Shown in pieces: positions 8,350 through 19,842 of a stretch of DNA of 64,000 nt. The position numbers and the translations under genes were made by a program. Position 1 is the first letter of the stretch. Every line of letters starts with the position of its first letter. The DNA is from CAZIAK01 sp964537035. Lineage in GTDB: Bacteria > Planctomycetota > B15-G4. The notes under the pieces were generated by a model. The model was not told the DNA's origin and did no database searches. It was given only the letters and a program-made list of their open reading frames with translations. The DNA lies in the NCBI GenBank assembly GCA_964537035.1, contig CAZIAK010000006.1, positions 1 to 64,000 of the forward strand, written 5' to 3'.

Positions 8350-11300
8350 GGATCCGCCGCCTCGACCTGCAGGCCTTCGGCCCGTTCACCGAACGCACCT
8401 TGACCATGGAGGCGGCGCCCGGCTCGGTGCAGATCTTGTTGGGCCGCAACGGCGCGGGCAAGAGCAGCTCACTGCGGGCCTTGTCGGCGCTGCTCTTCGG
8501 GTTTCCACACAACACGCCCGACGCATGGCTGCACGAGAACCGCAAGCTGCGCCTGGGAGCCCTGCTCGAAGGAGACGACGGAGACACTCTTGAGATCGTG
8601 CGCAACAAGGGGCGCAAGGACACCCTGCGAGACCCGGACGGCAAGGTCATCCCCGAGGCTGAGCTGGAGCAACTGCTTGGCGGCATGCATGGAGAGCTGT
8701 ACGCCACCCTGTTCGCCCTCGACCACGTGCGGCTCCGTGAGGCTGGGCAGCAGCTCGTCAGCGGTGGCGAGGACCTGGGCGAGAGTCTGTTCGGCGCGGG
8801 CATGGGGCGGGACGTGCACCAGTTGCTCGCGCGATTACGGGCCAACGCCGACGGTCTGTTTCTGCCCCGGGGCAAGACGCCGTCGCTCAACGCGGCCATC
8901 AGCGCCTTCAAGAAAGCCCACGCCACGGCGAACAAGGCCCAGCTCCAGCCAGCCAGCTGGCGCAGGGCCAAGGACGAAGAGGCTCGCTTGCTCAGTGAGC
9001 GGGACGAGCTGGGAAGGTCGCTCAAAGCACTGCAAAAGCAGCGTGAAAGGCTCGTCCGACTGAGTCAGGTGCTGCCCCTGCTCGCGAGATTCGACGAGCT
9101 GAAGCGACAGCGGAGCGGGCTGGGTGATCCGATCTTGCTGCCTGCGGAAGCGAGCGCTGCGCGGGTGGCGGTCATGGACCGCCTGCGCCTCGGAGAGGCC
9201 ACGCTCGCTCAGCTCGACAAACGCATCGACGAGCTCGCCGCGGGACTCAGCGACGATGCGTCCCGCAACGAACTGCTGATCCATGGCGACCAGATCAAGG
9301 CGTTGTTCAAGCGCCTGGGCGCACAACAGGAAGCCAGCGCAGATCGTGTGGGCCTCTGTGCCCGCATCGCCGCCTTGAGGAGCGAGGCGCAGTCGGCGCA
9401 TGCGAACAACGACAGCGCTGGCGAGATGGAACCGGGCAGGCAGCCCCGCCTGCGCAAACTGATCTCCCAGCAACAACTGCTCGAGGAACAGCTGGCCAGC
9501 TCGTCATCAGCCAGCTTGTCGGCCACCAGCAAACTCGCGCGCCTCACCGAGCAGCTCGACGGGCTGGGTGAACTTCCTCACGACGCCACTCTTCGCGCAG
9601 CCGTTCACGCAGTGAAGGCCGAAGGTGACCTGCCTCGACAACAGACAGAGGCCGCCGCGCGGGTCACCCGTTGTCGAGCCACCGCCGCCGAACAGCTGGC
9701 GCGCCTGGGGCTATGGACCGGCTCGCTGGACGACGTTCAGGGGTTGCCCTGTCCCACACACGAGACCGTCGACCGTTTCGACGGTCGCTGGTTGCAGCTC
9801 CAGCGGGACGAGACAGCACTCGACACCAGCGAGCAGAACCTGGCGCTGAAACAGGCCCGCGTGGATGACGAGCTGGCCTCCCTTGAGAAGCAAGGACAGG
9901 TGCCTAGCGAGGAGGCGCTGCAAGCCGCACGGGCCCGGCGAGACCAGGGTTGGGCCCTCGTCCAACGGGCTTGGCTGGACGGACAGGACATCGACCGCGC
10001 ACTGGCCGCTCACCTCGAGAGCGGGCCGGGCCGCAACCCCAGCCATCGCGAGCTGGCCGTTGACGTGGGCGCAGGCATTGAAGACTCAGACCAAGCCGCG
10101 GACCGGCTGCGCCTGTCCAGCGAGCAGGGTGCTCTGCTCGCTCGGCTCGAAGAGGAGCACCGGGAGCTGGCCGAACAGCAAGCCCAGCACAGCGAGCAAC
10201 GCACGGCCATCACAGCTGCCAAGGAACAACTCGTCGCAGAGTGGTCCGAGCAGTGGACTCCAGCAAGCATCAAGCCCCTGCCTCCCGGCGAGATGCGCCC
10301 ATGGCTTGAACGGCTGTCCGGGCTCCGCGAAGCGTTGGACGATCTGCACCAGGCAGAAGACGCCGATGGTCTGCTCTCTGAGCGCATGGCACAGCACGTG
10401 CAACAGCTGCGGCGTGGGCTGGCAGACGTGGCCGACCATGATGCTCCGGGCGCCACCCGTGACGACGGGCACGGGGTCATCGAGACCGCCGAGGCCGCCG
10501 ACCTCGCCTCGTGCTTCGAGACCGCCTCAGCCAAGCTGGCCAACCTTGAAGCCACACAAGAAGAGGCCCGCCGGCTCGGTCAACGCCAGGAGCAGCTGGC
10601 GGACGCGCTCTTCCTGGCTCAGCTCACAGAGAAGGAGAACCAGGCCAAGCTCAAGCTCTGGCAGGAGAACTGGTCCGCCGCCCTCAACGGCCTGCCCCTC
10701 CGAGAGGGTGTGACCACCGACGAGGTCGAGGCGTTCCTTGATGCTCAGGTCGCCTTGGCCAAGCAAGTTCAGGGCCTGCGCGACCTCACTGCCCGTGTCG
10801 CTGGCATCGATCAGGCCCAGCAGCGCTTCGAAGCGGACACGTTCTTGCTGGTAGAGCGTTGCGCAGCCGACCTGAAAGACGCCGACGCAGAGAGCGCCGC
10901 AGAAGAGCTGGCCAAGAGCTTGGCCGCCGCCGAGTCAGCCCAGGTCTTGCGGGACCGGGACGACGGACTGCTGGTGAAGTGCCGCGAAGAGCGGGACGAG
11001 TGCGAGACCCGACTGGCGGCTGACCGGGTGCTCCGTGACGACTTGCTCAGGTCGGCCAACTGCCAGACCGTCGAGGAGCTCATCGCCGCAGAGGAGCGCT
11101 CCGAGCTGGCTCGACGTCTGGATGGCCGCCTGGCGGAGTCCCGCGAAGAGGTGGTCACGGTGGGTGGCGCCACCGATCTCGAGTCGCTACGGGCAGACGT
11201 GGCTGGTCTCGATCCGGACGCCCTGCCCGGTGACATCGAGCTCCTGGCCCAAGAAGTCGAGCAGTTGTCCGAGAAGCATGGGCAGGCCGCCCAGGCGGTC

Positions 11301-11885
11301 GGCGCTCAGACCGAGGTCGTCAAGGGGCTCGACCAGGGTGCACTGGCCGCCGAAGCGGCAGCCGTGGCAGAGAACGAGCTGGCCTCAGTGCGCCAGCTGA
11401 CCATGGCCTTCGCTCGCCAGCACCTGGCCGCGCACCTCCTGGAGCGGGAGATCCAGCGCTACCGCCAAGCCAACCAGGGCCCCCTGCTCGACCGGGCCGG
11501 CCAGCTGTTCCGACGCCTGACCGCCGAGCACTTCTGCGACCTCACCGTGGCCTACGACGACGACGGCAAGCCCTCACTGGTCTGCATCCGGGACGACGAG
11601 CGCGAGGTCGATCCCCCGCAACTCAGCGAAGGCGAGGCGGACCAGCTCTACCTGGCCCTGCGCATCGCCAGCCTGGAACGCCACCTCCAACGCAACACCC
11701 CTCTGCCCTTCGTGGCCGACGACCTTTTCGTCAGCTTCGACGACGCCCGAGCAGAGGCCGGTCTGGAAGTCCTGGGCGACCTGGCCCAGCAGACCCAGGT
11801 CATCTTCTTCACCCACCACGCCCGCCTTGCAGAGATCGCCCAACAGACCCTGGGCCCAGACCGCGTAGAACTCTTCGAGCTCTAG
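8346..11885 (+). CDS. AAA/SMC-like ATPase, YhaN/SbcC-type partner of YhaO
   Basis: A 1179-residue Rad50-like ATPase. The start is the GTG at 8346 that overlaps the YhaO stop, giving VRIRRLDLQAFGPFTERTL, the canonical N-terminus. Walker A is GRNGAGKSS (Lys39). About 800 residues of Glu/Arg/Ala/Leu-rich coiled coil follow, then the ABC signature LSEGEADQLYLALRIA, Walker B with PFVADDLFVSFD, and the H-loop FFTHHA. The middle of the coiled coil has no CxxC zinc hook, so it resembles YhaN and not SbcC/Rad50. With the upstream phosphoesterase it should form a DNA end-processing complex. No other gene follows before the convergent nuo operon. Confidence 0.92.
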   Translation: MRIRRLDLQAFGPFTERTLTMEAAPGSVQILLGRNGAGKSSSLRALSALLFGFPHNTPDAWLHENRKLRLGALLEGDDGDTLEIVRNKGRKDTLRDPDGKVIPEAELEQLLGGMHGELYATLFALDHVRLREAGQQLVSGGEDLGESLFGAGMGRDVHQLLARLRANADGLFLPRGKTPSLNAAISAFKKAHATANKAQLQPASWRRAKDEEARLLSERDELGRSLKALQKQRERLVRLSQVLPLLARFDELKRQRSGLGDPILLPAEASAARVAVMDRLRLGEATLAQLDKRIDELAAGLSDDASRNELLIHGDQIKALFKRLGAQQEASADRVGLCARIAALRSEAQSAHANNDSAGEMEPGRQPRLRKLISQQQLLEEQLASSSSASLSATSKLARLTEQLDGLGELPHDATLRAAVHAVKAEGDLPRQQTEAAARVTRCRATAAEQLARLGLWTGSLDDVQGLPCPTHETVDRFDGRWLQLQRDETALDTSEQNLALKQARVDDELASLEKQGQVPSEEALQAARARRDQGWALVQRAWLDGQDIDRALAAHLESGPGRNPSHRELAVDVGAGIEDSDQAADRLRLSSEQGALLARLEEEHRELAEQQAQHSEQRTAITAAKEQLVAEWSEQWTPASIKPLPPGEMRPWLERLSGLREALDDLHQAEDADGLLSERMAQHVQQLRRGLADVADHDAPGATRDDGHGVIETAEAADLASCFETASAKLANLEATQEEARRLGQRQEQLADALFLAQLTEKENQAKLKLWQENWSAALNGLPLREGVTTDEVEAFLDAQVALAKQVQGLRDLTARVAGIDQAQQRFEADTFLLVERCAADLKDADAESAAEELAKSLAAAESAQVLRDRDDGLLVKCREERDECETRLAADRVLRDDLLRSANCQTVEELIAAEERSELARRLDGRLAESREEVVTVGGATDLESLRADVAGLDPDALPGDIELLAQEVEQLSEKHGQAAQAVGAQTEVVKGLDQGALAAEAAAVAENELASVRQLTMAFARQHLAAHLLEREIQRYRQANQGPLLDRAGQLFRRLTAEHFCDLTVAYDDDGKPSLVCIRDDEREVDPPQLSEGEADQLYLALRIASLERHLQRNTPLPFVADDLFVSFDDARAEAGLEVLGDLAQQTQVIFFTHHARLAEIAQQTLGPDRVELFEL

Positions 11886-12022
11886 TCAGCGCCACCGATC
11901 GACGGGCCTGCGATGCGCCAGTTGGCCCTGCTTCTCGGCTGAATGGCCGGCGACAGTGGCCTTCGGGGTGTTCGCCCCCTCCTGCGCAGCTCACGCGACA
12001 GGCCCCGGCCACGCACGACAAC

Positions 12023-13543
12023 CTACAGCAGGGAGTTTGAGACCCAGCCAGCAAGGTCATCAAAGCCGAAGCAGTAGTACACCACCGCCACCGCGAGCAC
12101 AGCCAGGCTCGTGTGTCCCAGGAAGGCCATGACGCCTTTGGAGGGGAAGCCCGCCACTCGCTCGTCGTGGTCGCCGCGGAGGAACAGGGCCCGCACGATC
12201 TTGAAGTAGTAGAACAGCGCCACCACCGCGTTGAGAGCGGCGACGACGGCGAGCCAGTAGAGGCCCACGTCGAGGGCGGCGTTGAACAGCCAGAGCTTGC
12301 CCACGAATCCGGCGGTGGGCGGCAGGCCCACGAGGGAGACCAGGAACACCACCAGGAAGGCGGAGGTCCAGGGGGCAGACCAGGCCAGGCCGGCGTAGTC
12401 GTCGGTGTCCTCGGCGCCGAAGCGGTTGCTCAGGGACATCGCGCAACCGAAGGCGCCCAGGGTGCCCAGGTAGTAGGTGGCCATGTAGAAGAGCGTGGCG
12501 TCCATGCCCACAGCCACCGCGTCAGACGTGGTGCCGCTGGTCATCACGGCCACGCCCATGAGCAGGTAACCCGCGTGGGCCACGGACGAGTAGGCCAGCA
12601 GGCGCTTCACGTTGCGCTGCAGAACCGCCGTGACGTTGCCGTAGGTCATGGTGACCGCGGAGAGGACGGCCAGCACGTAGCCCAGGCGTTCGACCCAGGC
12701 CGGGTTCACCGCCTCGCCCAGGTACACGCCGTGGACAAAGCGCAACAGCACCGCGAAGCCAGCCGACTTCGAGGCCACGGCCAGGAAGGTGGTCACCGGC
12801 GTGGGCGCGCCCTCGTAGACGTCGGGCGCCCAGAAGTGGAAGGGCACGATGGCGACCTTGAAGCCGAAACCCACCAGCACCAGCACCGACGAGAACAGCA
12901 CGGCCATCTGCTGGTTGTAGCTCTCGGCATTCCAGACCTGGGACACAGCCTGGCCAATCTCGGCCATGTTGAGTGAACCCGACAGCCCGTAGAGCAGGCT
13001 GAAGCCGAAGGTCATCAGGGCGGACGCCACGGCGCCATACACCAGATACTTGAGCGCGGCCTCTGACGAACGCCGCTCCTTGCGCTGCCAGCCAGCGAGC
13101 AGGTACGAGTTCAGGGACAACATCTCCATGCTCAGCAGCAGCATGATCAGGTTGTCCGTGTTGACCAACAGGCAGGCGCCAAGGGCGGTACCCAGGAACA
13201 TGGGCACGAACTCGTTGCGCGTGCTGTCCTCGGCCCCTCTGAAGAGCAGGGTGTGCAGCAGGAGCACCCCCGTGCCGCCAATGATCAGGGTGCGGAAGAA
13301 CGTCCCGTAACCATCATTGGTGAGCACGCCGAAGGCTCGCTCGCCCGTACCCACCGCGGGGTCGAACAGTGAGTACAGGGCCAGGCCCGTGCCCACCATG
13401 CCGATCACGGTGACGAGCACCTTGGCCCGTCGACCGAAGACCAGATCAACGATGATCGCGGTCACGATCGCCACCAGCAGCCAGATCTCCGGGCCAATGG
13501 TGGTCAGGTCAGCGAGCATGTCAGCTGAAAGCCAAGAGGACAT
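12023..13543 (-). CDS. nuoN: NADH-quinone oxidoreductase subunit N
   Basis: A 506-residue antiporter-like proton-pumping subunit of respiratory complex I in the inner membrane, with about 14 transmembrane helices. Diagnostic features are the MEMLSLNSYLLAGW segment, the broken-helix region GFGFKVAIVPFHFWAPDVYEGAPTP, and lysines in helices at FGFK and SKS. It is the last gene of the nuoABCDHIJKLMN operon, 30 bases after nuoM, and convergent with the YhaN-like gene. Confidence 0.96.
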   Translation of the reverse strand: MSSWLSADMLADLTTIGPEIWLLVAIVTAIIVDLVFGRRAKVLVTVIGMVGTGLALYSLFDPAVGTGERAFGVLTNDGYGTFFRTLIIGGTGVLLLHTLLFRGAEDSTRNEFVPMFLGTALGACLLVNTDNLIMLLLSMEMLSLNSYLLAGWQRKERRSSEAALKYLVYGAVASALMTFGFSLLYGLSGSLNMAEIGQAVSQVWNAESYNQQMAVLFSSVLVLVGFGFKVAIVPFHFWAPDVYEGAPTPVTTFLAVASKSAGFAVLLRFVHGVYLGEAVNPAWVERLGYVLAVLSAVTMTYGNVTAVLQRNVKRLLAYSSVAHAGYLLMGVAVMTSGTTSDAVAVGMDATLFYMATYYLGTLGAFGCAMSLSNRFGAEDTDDYAGLAWSAPWTSAFLVVFLVSLVGLPPTAGFVGKLWLFNAALDVGLYWLAVVAALNAVVALFYYFKIVRALFLRGDHDERVAGFPSKGVMAFLGHTSLAVLAVAVVYYCFGFDDLAGWVSNSLL

Positions 13544-13573
13544 GGTGATCTCCGCGGGCGGGCGGCTCGTCGG

Positions 13574-15088
13574 TTAGACGAACAGCTGCCGGAGGGCCTC
13601 AAGGGTCGCGTCCATGTGCCCGAGCAGCAGCATGGGAGCCACGCCGAACACAATACAGAGGATGGCCAGGGGCGCCATGGTGAAGACCTCGCGAGCTGTG
13701 ACGTCCGGGAAGTCCTTGTACTTCTCGTTGAGCGGCCCGAGGAAGACCCGCTGCAGCGTCCAGAGCAGGAACGCGGCGGTGATCACGATGCCGAGCACGG
13801 CGATCGAGGTCAGCACCGGATAGACCTCCCAGGCTCCCACCAAGACCAAGAACTCCGAGACGAAGCCACTCATGCCTGGCAAGCCCAGGGCGGCGAAGAA
13901 GCCCAAGGTGGTGATGCCCGTGTAGACCGGCGCCACGGAGGCCAGACCGCCGAAGCCCTCGATCTCGCGGTGATGGGCCCGCTCGTAGGCCACGCCGACG
14001 AGCAGGAAGAGCAGGGCCGAACTGGTGCCGTGGGTGAACATCTGCATGGCCGCGCCGTTCAAGCCGGCGCTGGTGAACGCGGAGGCGCCCAGCAACACGT
14101 AGCCCATGTGGCTCACGGACGAGTAGGCCACCAGGCGCTTGAAGTCGGTCTGAGCCATGGCCACGAGGGCCCCGTAGACGATCGACACCACGCCGATCAC
14201 CGCGCCGATGTCAGCGAAGCCGATGGCGGTCTCTGGGAACATGCCCAGGTTGATGCGCAGGATGCCGTAGCAGCCAAGCTTCAGCAGAATGCCCGCCAGC
14301 ACCATGGAAATCGACGTGGGTGCCTCGACGTGAGCGTCGGGCAGCCAGGTGTGGAAGGGCACGATGGGCACCTTGATGGCGAAGCCGACGAAGAAGGCCA
14401 CGAAGACCCAGTTCATGAAGGGCCAGCCAAAGATCTCGCCGCCGTTGACCAGGTTGCCACCGGTGATCGTCCCGTTGTGCACCAGCTCTGTGAGCACGGG
14501 GATCGAGAACGGGTTGGGCACCGAATCTTTCACGCACAGGTAGAGCGCGACGATGGCCAGCAGCATGAGCACCGAACCGGCCAAGGTGTAGAGGAAGAAC
14601 TTGATCGCCGCGTACTCGCGCCGAGCGCCACCCCAGATGCCGATGAGGAAGTACATCGGCAGGAGCATGATCTCCCAGAACACGTAGAACAGGAACAGGT
14701 CCTGGCTGACGAAGACGCCCAGGATGCCCATCTCGAGCAGGAGCAGCAGGAGCATGAAGCCCTTGACGCCCTTCTCGATGGACCACGAGGCGAACGGCGC
14801 GATGAACAGCAGCAGCGCCGTGAGCCAGATCAGCGGGACCGACAGGCCGTCCACGCCGAGGTGGTACTGAACGCCCAGCGCTTCGATCCAGTCGTGCTGG
14901 ACGACGAACTGATAGCCGGCGCTTGCCGTATCGAAGTCCAGCCAGAGCTTGGTGGCGAGGAAGAGCGGGATCGCCGTCGCTGCGCAAGCCAAGGTCCGAA
15001 TGGCGTCTTTTCGTTCTGCCGGAACGAGCAGGATCGCCAGACAGCCGACCAGCGGCGAAAAGGTGATGAGAGTGAGGATGTCGTCCAT
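13574..15088 (-). CDS. nuoM: NADH-quinone oxidoreductase subunit M
   Basis: A 504-residue antiporter-like subunit. It shows the ND4 signature LFYVFWEIMLLPMYFLIG, with the conserved Glu in FWEIMLLP, followed by KVPIVPFHTWLPDAHVEAPT and the lysine-bearing TDFKRLVAYSSVSHMG. It pumps protons within the membrane arm. It lies 9 bases after nuoL in the same operon. ATG start at 15088. Confidence 0.97.
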   Translation of the reverse strand: MDDILTLITFSPLVGCLAILLVPAERKDAIRTLACAATAIPLFLATKLWLDFDTASAGYQFVVQHDWIEALGVQYHLGVDGLSVPLIWLTALLLFIAPFASWSIEKGVKGFMLLLLLLEMGILGVFVSQDLFLFYVFWEIMLLPMYFLIGIWGGARREYAAIKFFLYTLAGSVLMLLAIVALYLCVKDSVPNPFSIPVLTELVHNGTITGGNLVNGGEIFGWPFMNWVFVAFFVGFAIKVPIVPFHTWLPDAHVEAPTSISMVLAGILLKLGCYGILRINLGMFPETAIGFADIGAVIGVVSIVYGALVAMAQTDFKRLVAYSSVSHMGYVLLGASAFTSAGLNGAAMQMFTHGTSSALLFLLVGVAYERAHHREIEGFGGLASVAPVYTGITTLGFFAALGLPGMSGFVSEFLVLVGAWEVYPVLTSIAVLGIVITAAFLLWTLQRVFLGPLNEKYKDFPDVTAREVFTMAPLAILCIVFGVAPMLLLGHMDATLEALRQLFV

Positions 15089-15097
15089 CTCGGTTCC

Positions 15098-17200
<2,103 letters not shown>

Positions 17201-17206
17201 GGCGCG

Positions 17207-17563
17207 CTAGTTCCTCAGGCTGTCTGTACGGGTGATGTCGATGGTGCCGAAGTCATGGAAGATCCGCAGCACGATGGCCAGGGCCACGGCGGCTTCGGCG
17301 GCGGCCAGCATGATCACCACGAGGGTCATCATCTGGCCGTCCATGCCGTAGTCGCCGAAGCGCGAGAAGGCCACGAAGTTGATGTTCGCGGCGTTCAGGA
17401 TCAGCTCGGTGCCCATGAGCACGTAGAGCACGTTGCGGCGAGTCAGGATCGTGGCCAATCCCAGCAAGAACAGGATGCCGGAGATGACCAGGTACGAGCT
17501 CAGCGAACCCGCCAGGGACCCTGAGGCGACCTCGAGCGTAGCCAGCATGGGGGTCGGGATCAT
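17207..17563 (-). CDS. nuoK: NADH-quinone oxidoreductase subunit K
   Basis: A 118-residue protein with three transmembrane helices and the two buried glutamates of the family (GTELILNAANINFVAF and AAAEAAVALAIVL). The ATG at 17563 overlaps the nuoJ stop by 4 bases (ATGA), which fixes the start. The N-terminus is about 18 residues longer than in E. coli; an internal ATG at 17548 would give a shorter form, but the overlap favours the longer. Confidence 0.95.
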   Translation of the reverse strand: MIPTPMLATLEVASGSLAGSLSSYLVISGILFLLGLATILTRRNVLYVLMGTELILNAANINFVAFSRFGDYGMDGQMMTLVVIMLAAAEAAVALAIVLRIFHDFGTIDITRTDSLRN

Positions 17564-18069
17564 GAGGGCGACTCCTGCCCGCGACGGGCGACGGTGACGG
17601 CGCCGATCAGCACCAGCAACAAGAGCACGGCGACGGTCTCGAACACCAGCAGGTAGCCCGTGGGGTCGAGGAGCATGTTGCCGATGACCTCTGTGGTCGG
17701 CGTGGGCTCCGTGAGCTGAGCACCCGTGGCGCCAACGGTGGTGAGCGTGCCCTGGTAGGCGCGCAGCAGGCAGACGGCCACACCGCCCACAGCCAGCGGC
17801 GCCCAGAAGACGAACCGAGCCCACGAACGGCGCATGCTGTCGCGAGTGGTCAACATCACGGCGAAGAGCAGCAGCACCGTGACGCCGCCCACGTAGAGCA
17901 GCACCTGCAAGCCGCCGAGAAAGTCAGCGCCCATGGTCCAGTAGAGGCCCGCCACGCCGAACAACGCGGCCACCAGCGCGAAGGCTGAGTGCACGATGTT
18001 GGGATGGAAGGCCACGACCATGCCGCCGAGCACGGTGATCGTCGCGAAACAGACGAACATGAAGTCCAT
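17560..18069 (-). CDS. nuoJ: NADH-quinone oxidoreductase subunit J
   Basis: A 169-residue membrane subunit with five hydrophobic helices. It begins MDFMFVCFATITVLGGMVVA and contains the pi-bulge region LGGLQVLLYVGGVTVLLLFAVML, characteristic of ND6/NuoJ. The start overlaps the nuoI stop (TGATG), and the end overlaps the nuoK start. It forms the hinge region that transmits conformational change along the membrane arm. Confidence 0.95.
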   Translation of the reverse strand: MDFMFVCFATITVLGGMVVAFHPNIVHSAFALVAALFGVAGLYWTMGADFLGGLQVLLYVGGVTVLLLFAVMLTTRDSMRRSWARFVFWAPLAVGGVAVCLLRAYQGTLTTVGATGAQLTEPTPTTEVIGNMLLDPTGYLLVFETVAVLLLLVLIGAVTVARRGQESPS

Positions 18070-18635
18070 CAGTCGTCCTCGCCCTTCTCGGCCTTCTTGG
18101 CCGCCATCATGGCCGCGATCCGATCCTTGAGATCGCCGCCGCCGCCAGCTGCAGCGGGCTTGGCCTTCGCCGCCGGGGCAGCCTTGCCTTCGAGCTTGGC
18201 CTGGTCTTCGGGGCGCAAGCCAGTCCACATGAGCAAGTCGGCCGCCACGTTGCCGTTGTCATCGGTGGCCAGCTCGTACTCGCCGGTCATGTGGATGCAA
18301 TCGACCGGGCAGGGCGGGATGCACAGCTCGCAGAAGATGCACTTCTTGTAGTCGATGGAGAACTTCTTCCATTCGAGCACCCGGCCGTGCTTCTCGGCTT
18401 CGATCTCGATGCAGTCGACCGGACAGGCCTTCGCGCACAGGTGACAGTCGATGCACTTGTCCTGCTCGAGGATGTGCATGCCCCGGTAGGTCGGGGGGAG
18501 CGTCATGCGCTCGTGGGGGTACATCACCGTGATCGGCGGCTCGCTGGTGAAGTAACGCAGCGTGACGCGCATGCCCTTGGTCGTGGTGGCCAGGGCGCTG
18601 GCTATGTTGCCGAAGTAGTCTCGGATGCCACTCAT
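18069..18635 (-). CDS. nuoI: NADH-quinone oxidoreductase subunit I (2x 4Fe-4S)
   Basis: A 188-residue ferredoxin-like subunit that carries two 4Fe-4S clusters (N6a/N6b) linking the peripheral arm to the membrane. Both cluster motifs are intact: CIDCHLCAKACPVDC and CIFCELCIPPCPVDC. The last 45 residues form an Ala/Lys/Gly-rich extension not found in E. coli NuoI. It lies 31 bases after nuoH and overlaps nuoJ. Confidence 0.97.
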   Translation of the reverse strand: MSGIRDYFGNIASALATTTKGMRVTLRYFTSEPPITVMYPHERMTLPPTYRGMHILEQDKCIDCHLCAKACPVDCIEIEAEKHGRVLEWKKFSIDYKKCIFCELCIPPCPVDCIHMTGEYELATDDNGNVAADLLMWTGLRPEDQAKLEGKAAPAAKAKPAAAGGGGDLKDRIAAMMAAKKAEKGEDD

Positions 18636-18666
18636 GATCTGTCGTAGTCTCTGCCGACCGCGTCGG

Positions 18667-19839
18667 CTAGACCAACACCTCCCAGGCTGCAGTGCCCATC
18701 ACGGCGAAGAGTCCCCAGGGCAGCAGGTACTTGTAGCCCACGGTCATGACCTGGTCGACGCGCAGACGAGGCAGGGTCCAGCGCAGCCACATCTGAACGA
18801 AGATGAAGAAGAACGTCTTGAGGATCAGGATGGCCAGGCCCGCGTGGGCACCGATCAGGTTGCCGATATCAGCGAAGGGCCCGGCTTCGGTGCGGGCCCG
18901 CGCGGCGGCGGCGATGGCCTCGGGGGTCGCATTGGCCAGGCTGGCCGCTGCACCCAGGGTCTCGGCCCGGGCCCACTCCGTCCAGTTGCCAAAGCCACCC
19001 AGATCGAAGGGCAGGGTCGTACCGCCGAAGAACAACGAGGCCATGAGCAACGAGACCACGAACATGGACACGTACTCCTCCAAGAAGAAGAAGGAGAAGC
19101 GCATGCCTGAGTATTCGGTGTGGAAGCCTGAGACCAGCTCAGACTCGGCCTCGGGCAGATCGAATGGCGCCCGCTTGCAACCGGCCAGCGACGAGATGAA
19201 GTAGCACAAGGCCGCGATGGGCATGAGCGGGTTGGCCAGGATCAGCCAGCCGTGCTCGGCCTGGTAGGCGTTGAAGTCGCCCAGCTTGAACGAACCCACG
19301 ATCAGGATCGGGGCCAGCAATGCAGTGGCCGCGGGCAGCTCGTAGGAGACCACCTGGGCCGCCTCGCGCACCGCGCCGAACAGGCTGTACTTACTGTTGC
19401 TGGCCCAGCCAGCCATGATCACGCCCACCACCTCGACCGAGGAGATGGCGATGATGAAGAAGATGCCCAGGTCGAGGTCGACGATCTGGATGCCAGCCGC
19501 GAAGGGGATCACGATCATGCCGGCGAAGACGCCGCAGAACACCACCGCGGGGGCGATCCAGAACAGGAAGGCGTTGGCCCTGGTGGGCAGCAGGTCTTCT
19601 TTGAAGAGCAGCTTCAGCGCATCGGCCAGGCTCTGGGCCCATCCGTGAAACGCGCCGGTCTCCATGGGGCCGTAGCGCATCTGGATGTGAGCGGCGACCT
19701 TGCGCTCCATCCAGATGGCGAACATGGCGTAGACCGTGACGAAGCCCAGCAGGCTGCCGATGCAGACCGCGTAGGCGAAGGTCAGGGGCCAGGCGCCTTC
19801 AAGGCCCAGGCCGGCGAAGAGTTCGATCAGCAGGTTCAT
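18667..19839 (-). CDS. nuoH: NADH-quinone oxidoreductase subunit H
   Basis: A 390-residue membrane subunit forming much of the quinone tunnel. It carries the ND1 hallmarks MERKVAAHIQMRYGPM, PFDLPEAESELVSGFHTEYSGM and a final FIFVQMWLRWTLPRLRVDQ. It is about 50 residues longer than typical because of an Ala/Gly-rich insert (about residues 265-315) between transmembrane helices near the C-terminus. It lies 3 bases after nuoD. Confidence 0.96.
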   Translation of the reverse strand: MNLLIELFAGLGLEGAWPLTFAYAVCIGSLLGFVTVYAMFAIWMERKVAAHIQMRYGPMETGAFHGWAQSLADALKLLFKEDLLPTRANAFLFWIAPAVVFCGVFAGMIVIPFAAGIQIVDLDLGIFFIIAISSVEVVGVIMAGWASNSKYSLFGAVREAAQVVSYELPAATALLAPILIVGSFKLGDFNAYQAEHGWLILANPLMPIAALCYFISSLAGCKRAPFDLPEAESELVSGFHTEYSGMRFSFFFLEEYVSMFVVSLLMASLFFGGTTLPFDLGGFGNWTEWARAETLGAAASLANATPEAIAAAARARTEAGPFADIGNLIGAHAGLAILILKTFFFIFVQMWLRWTLPRLRVDQVMTVGYKYLLPWGLFAVMGTAAWEVLV

Positions 19840-19842
19840 GAA

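Noticed and set aside
11886..12022. Terminator between the convergent YhaN-like gene and nuoN
   Set aside because: Only 4-5 bp stems without T-runs could be found.
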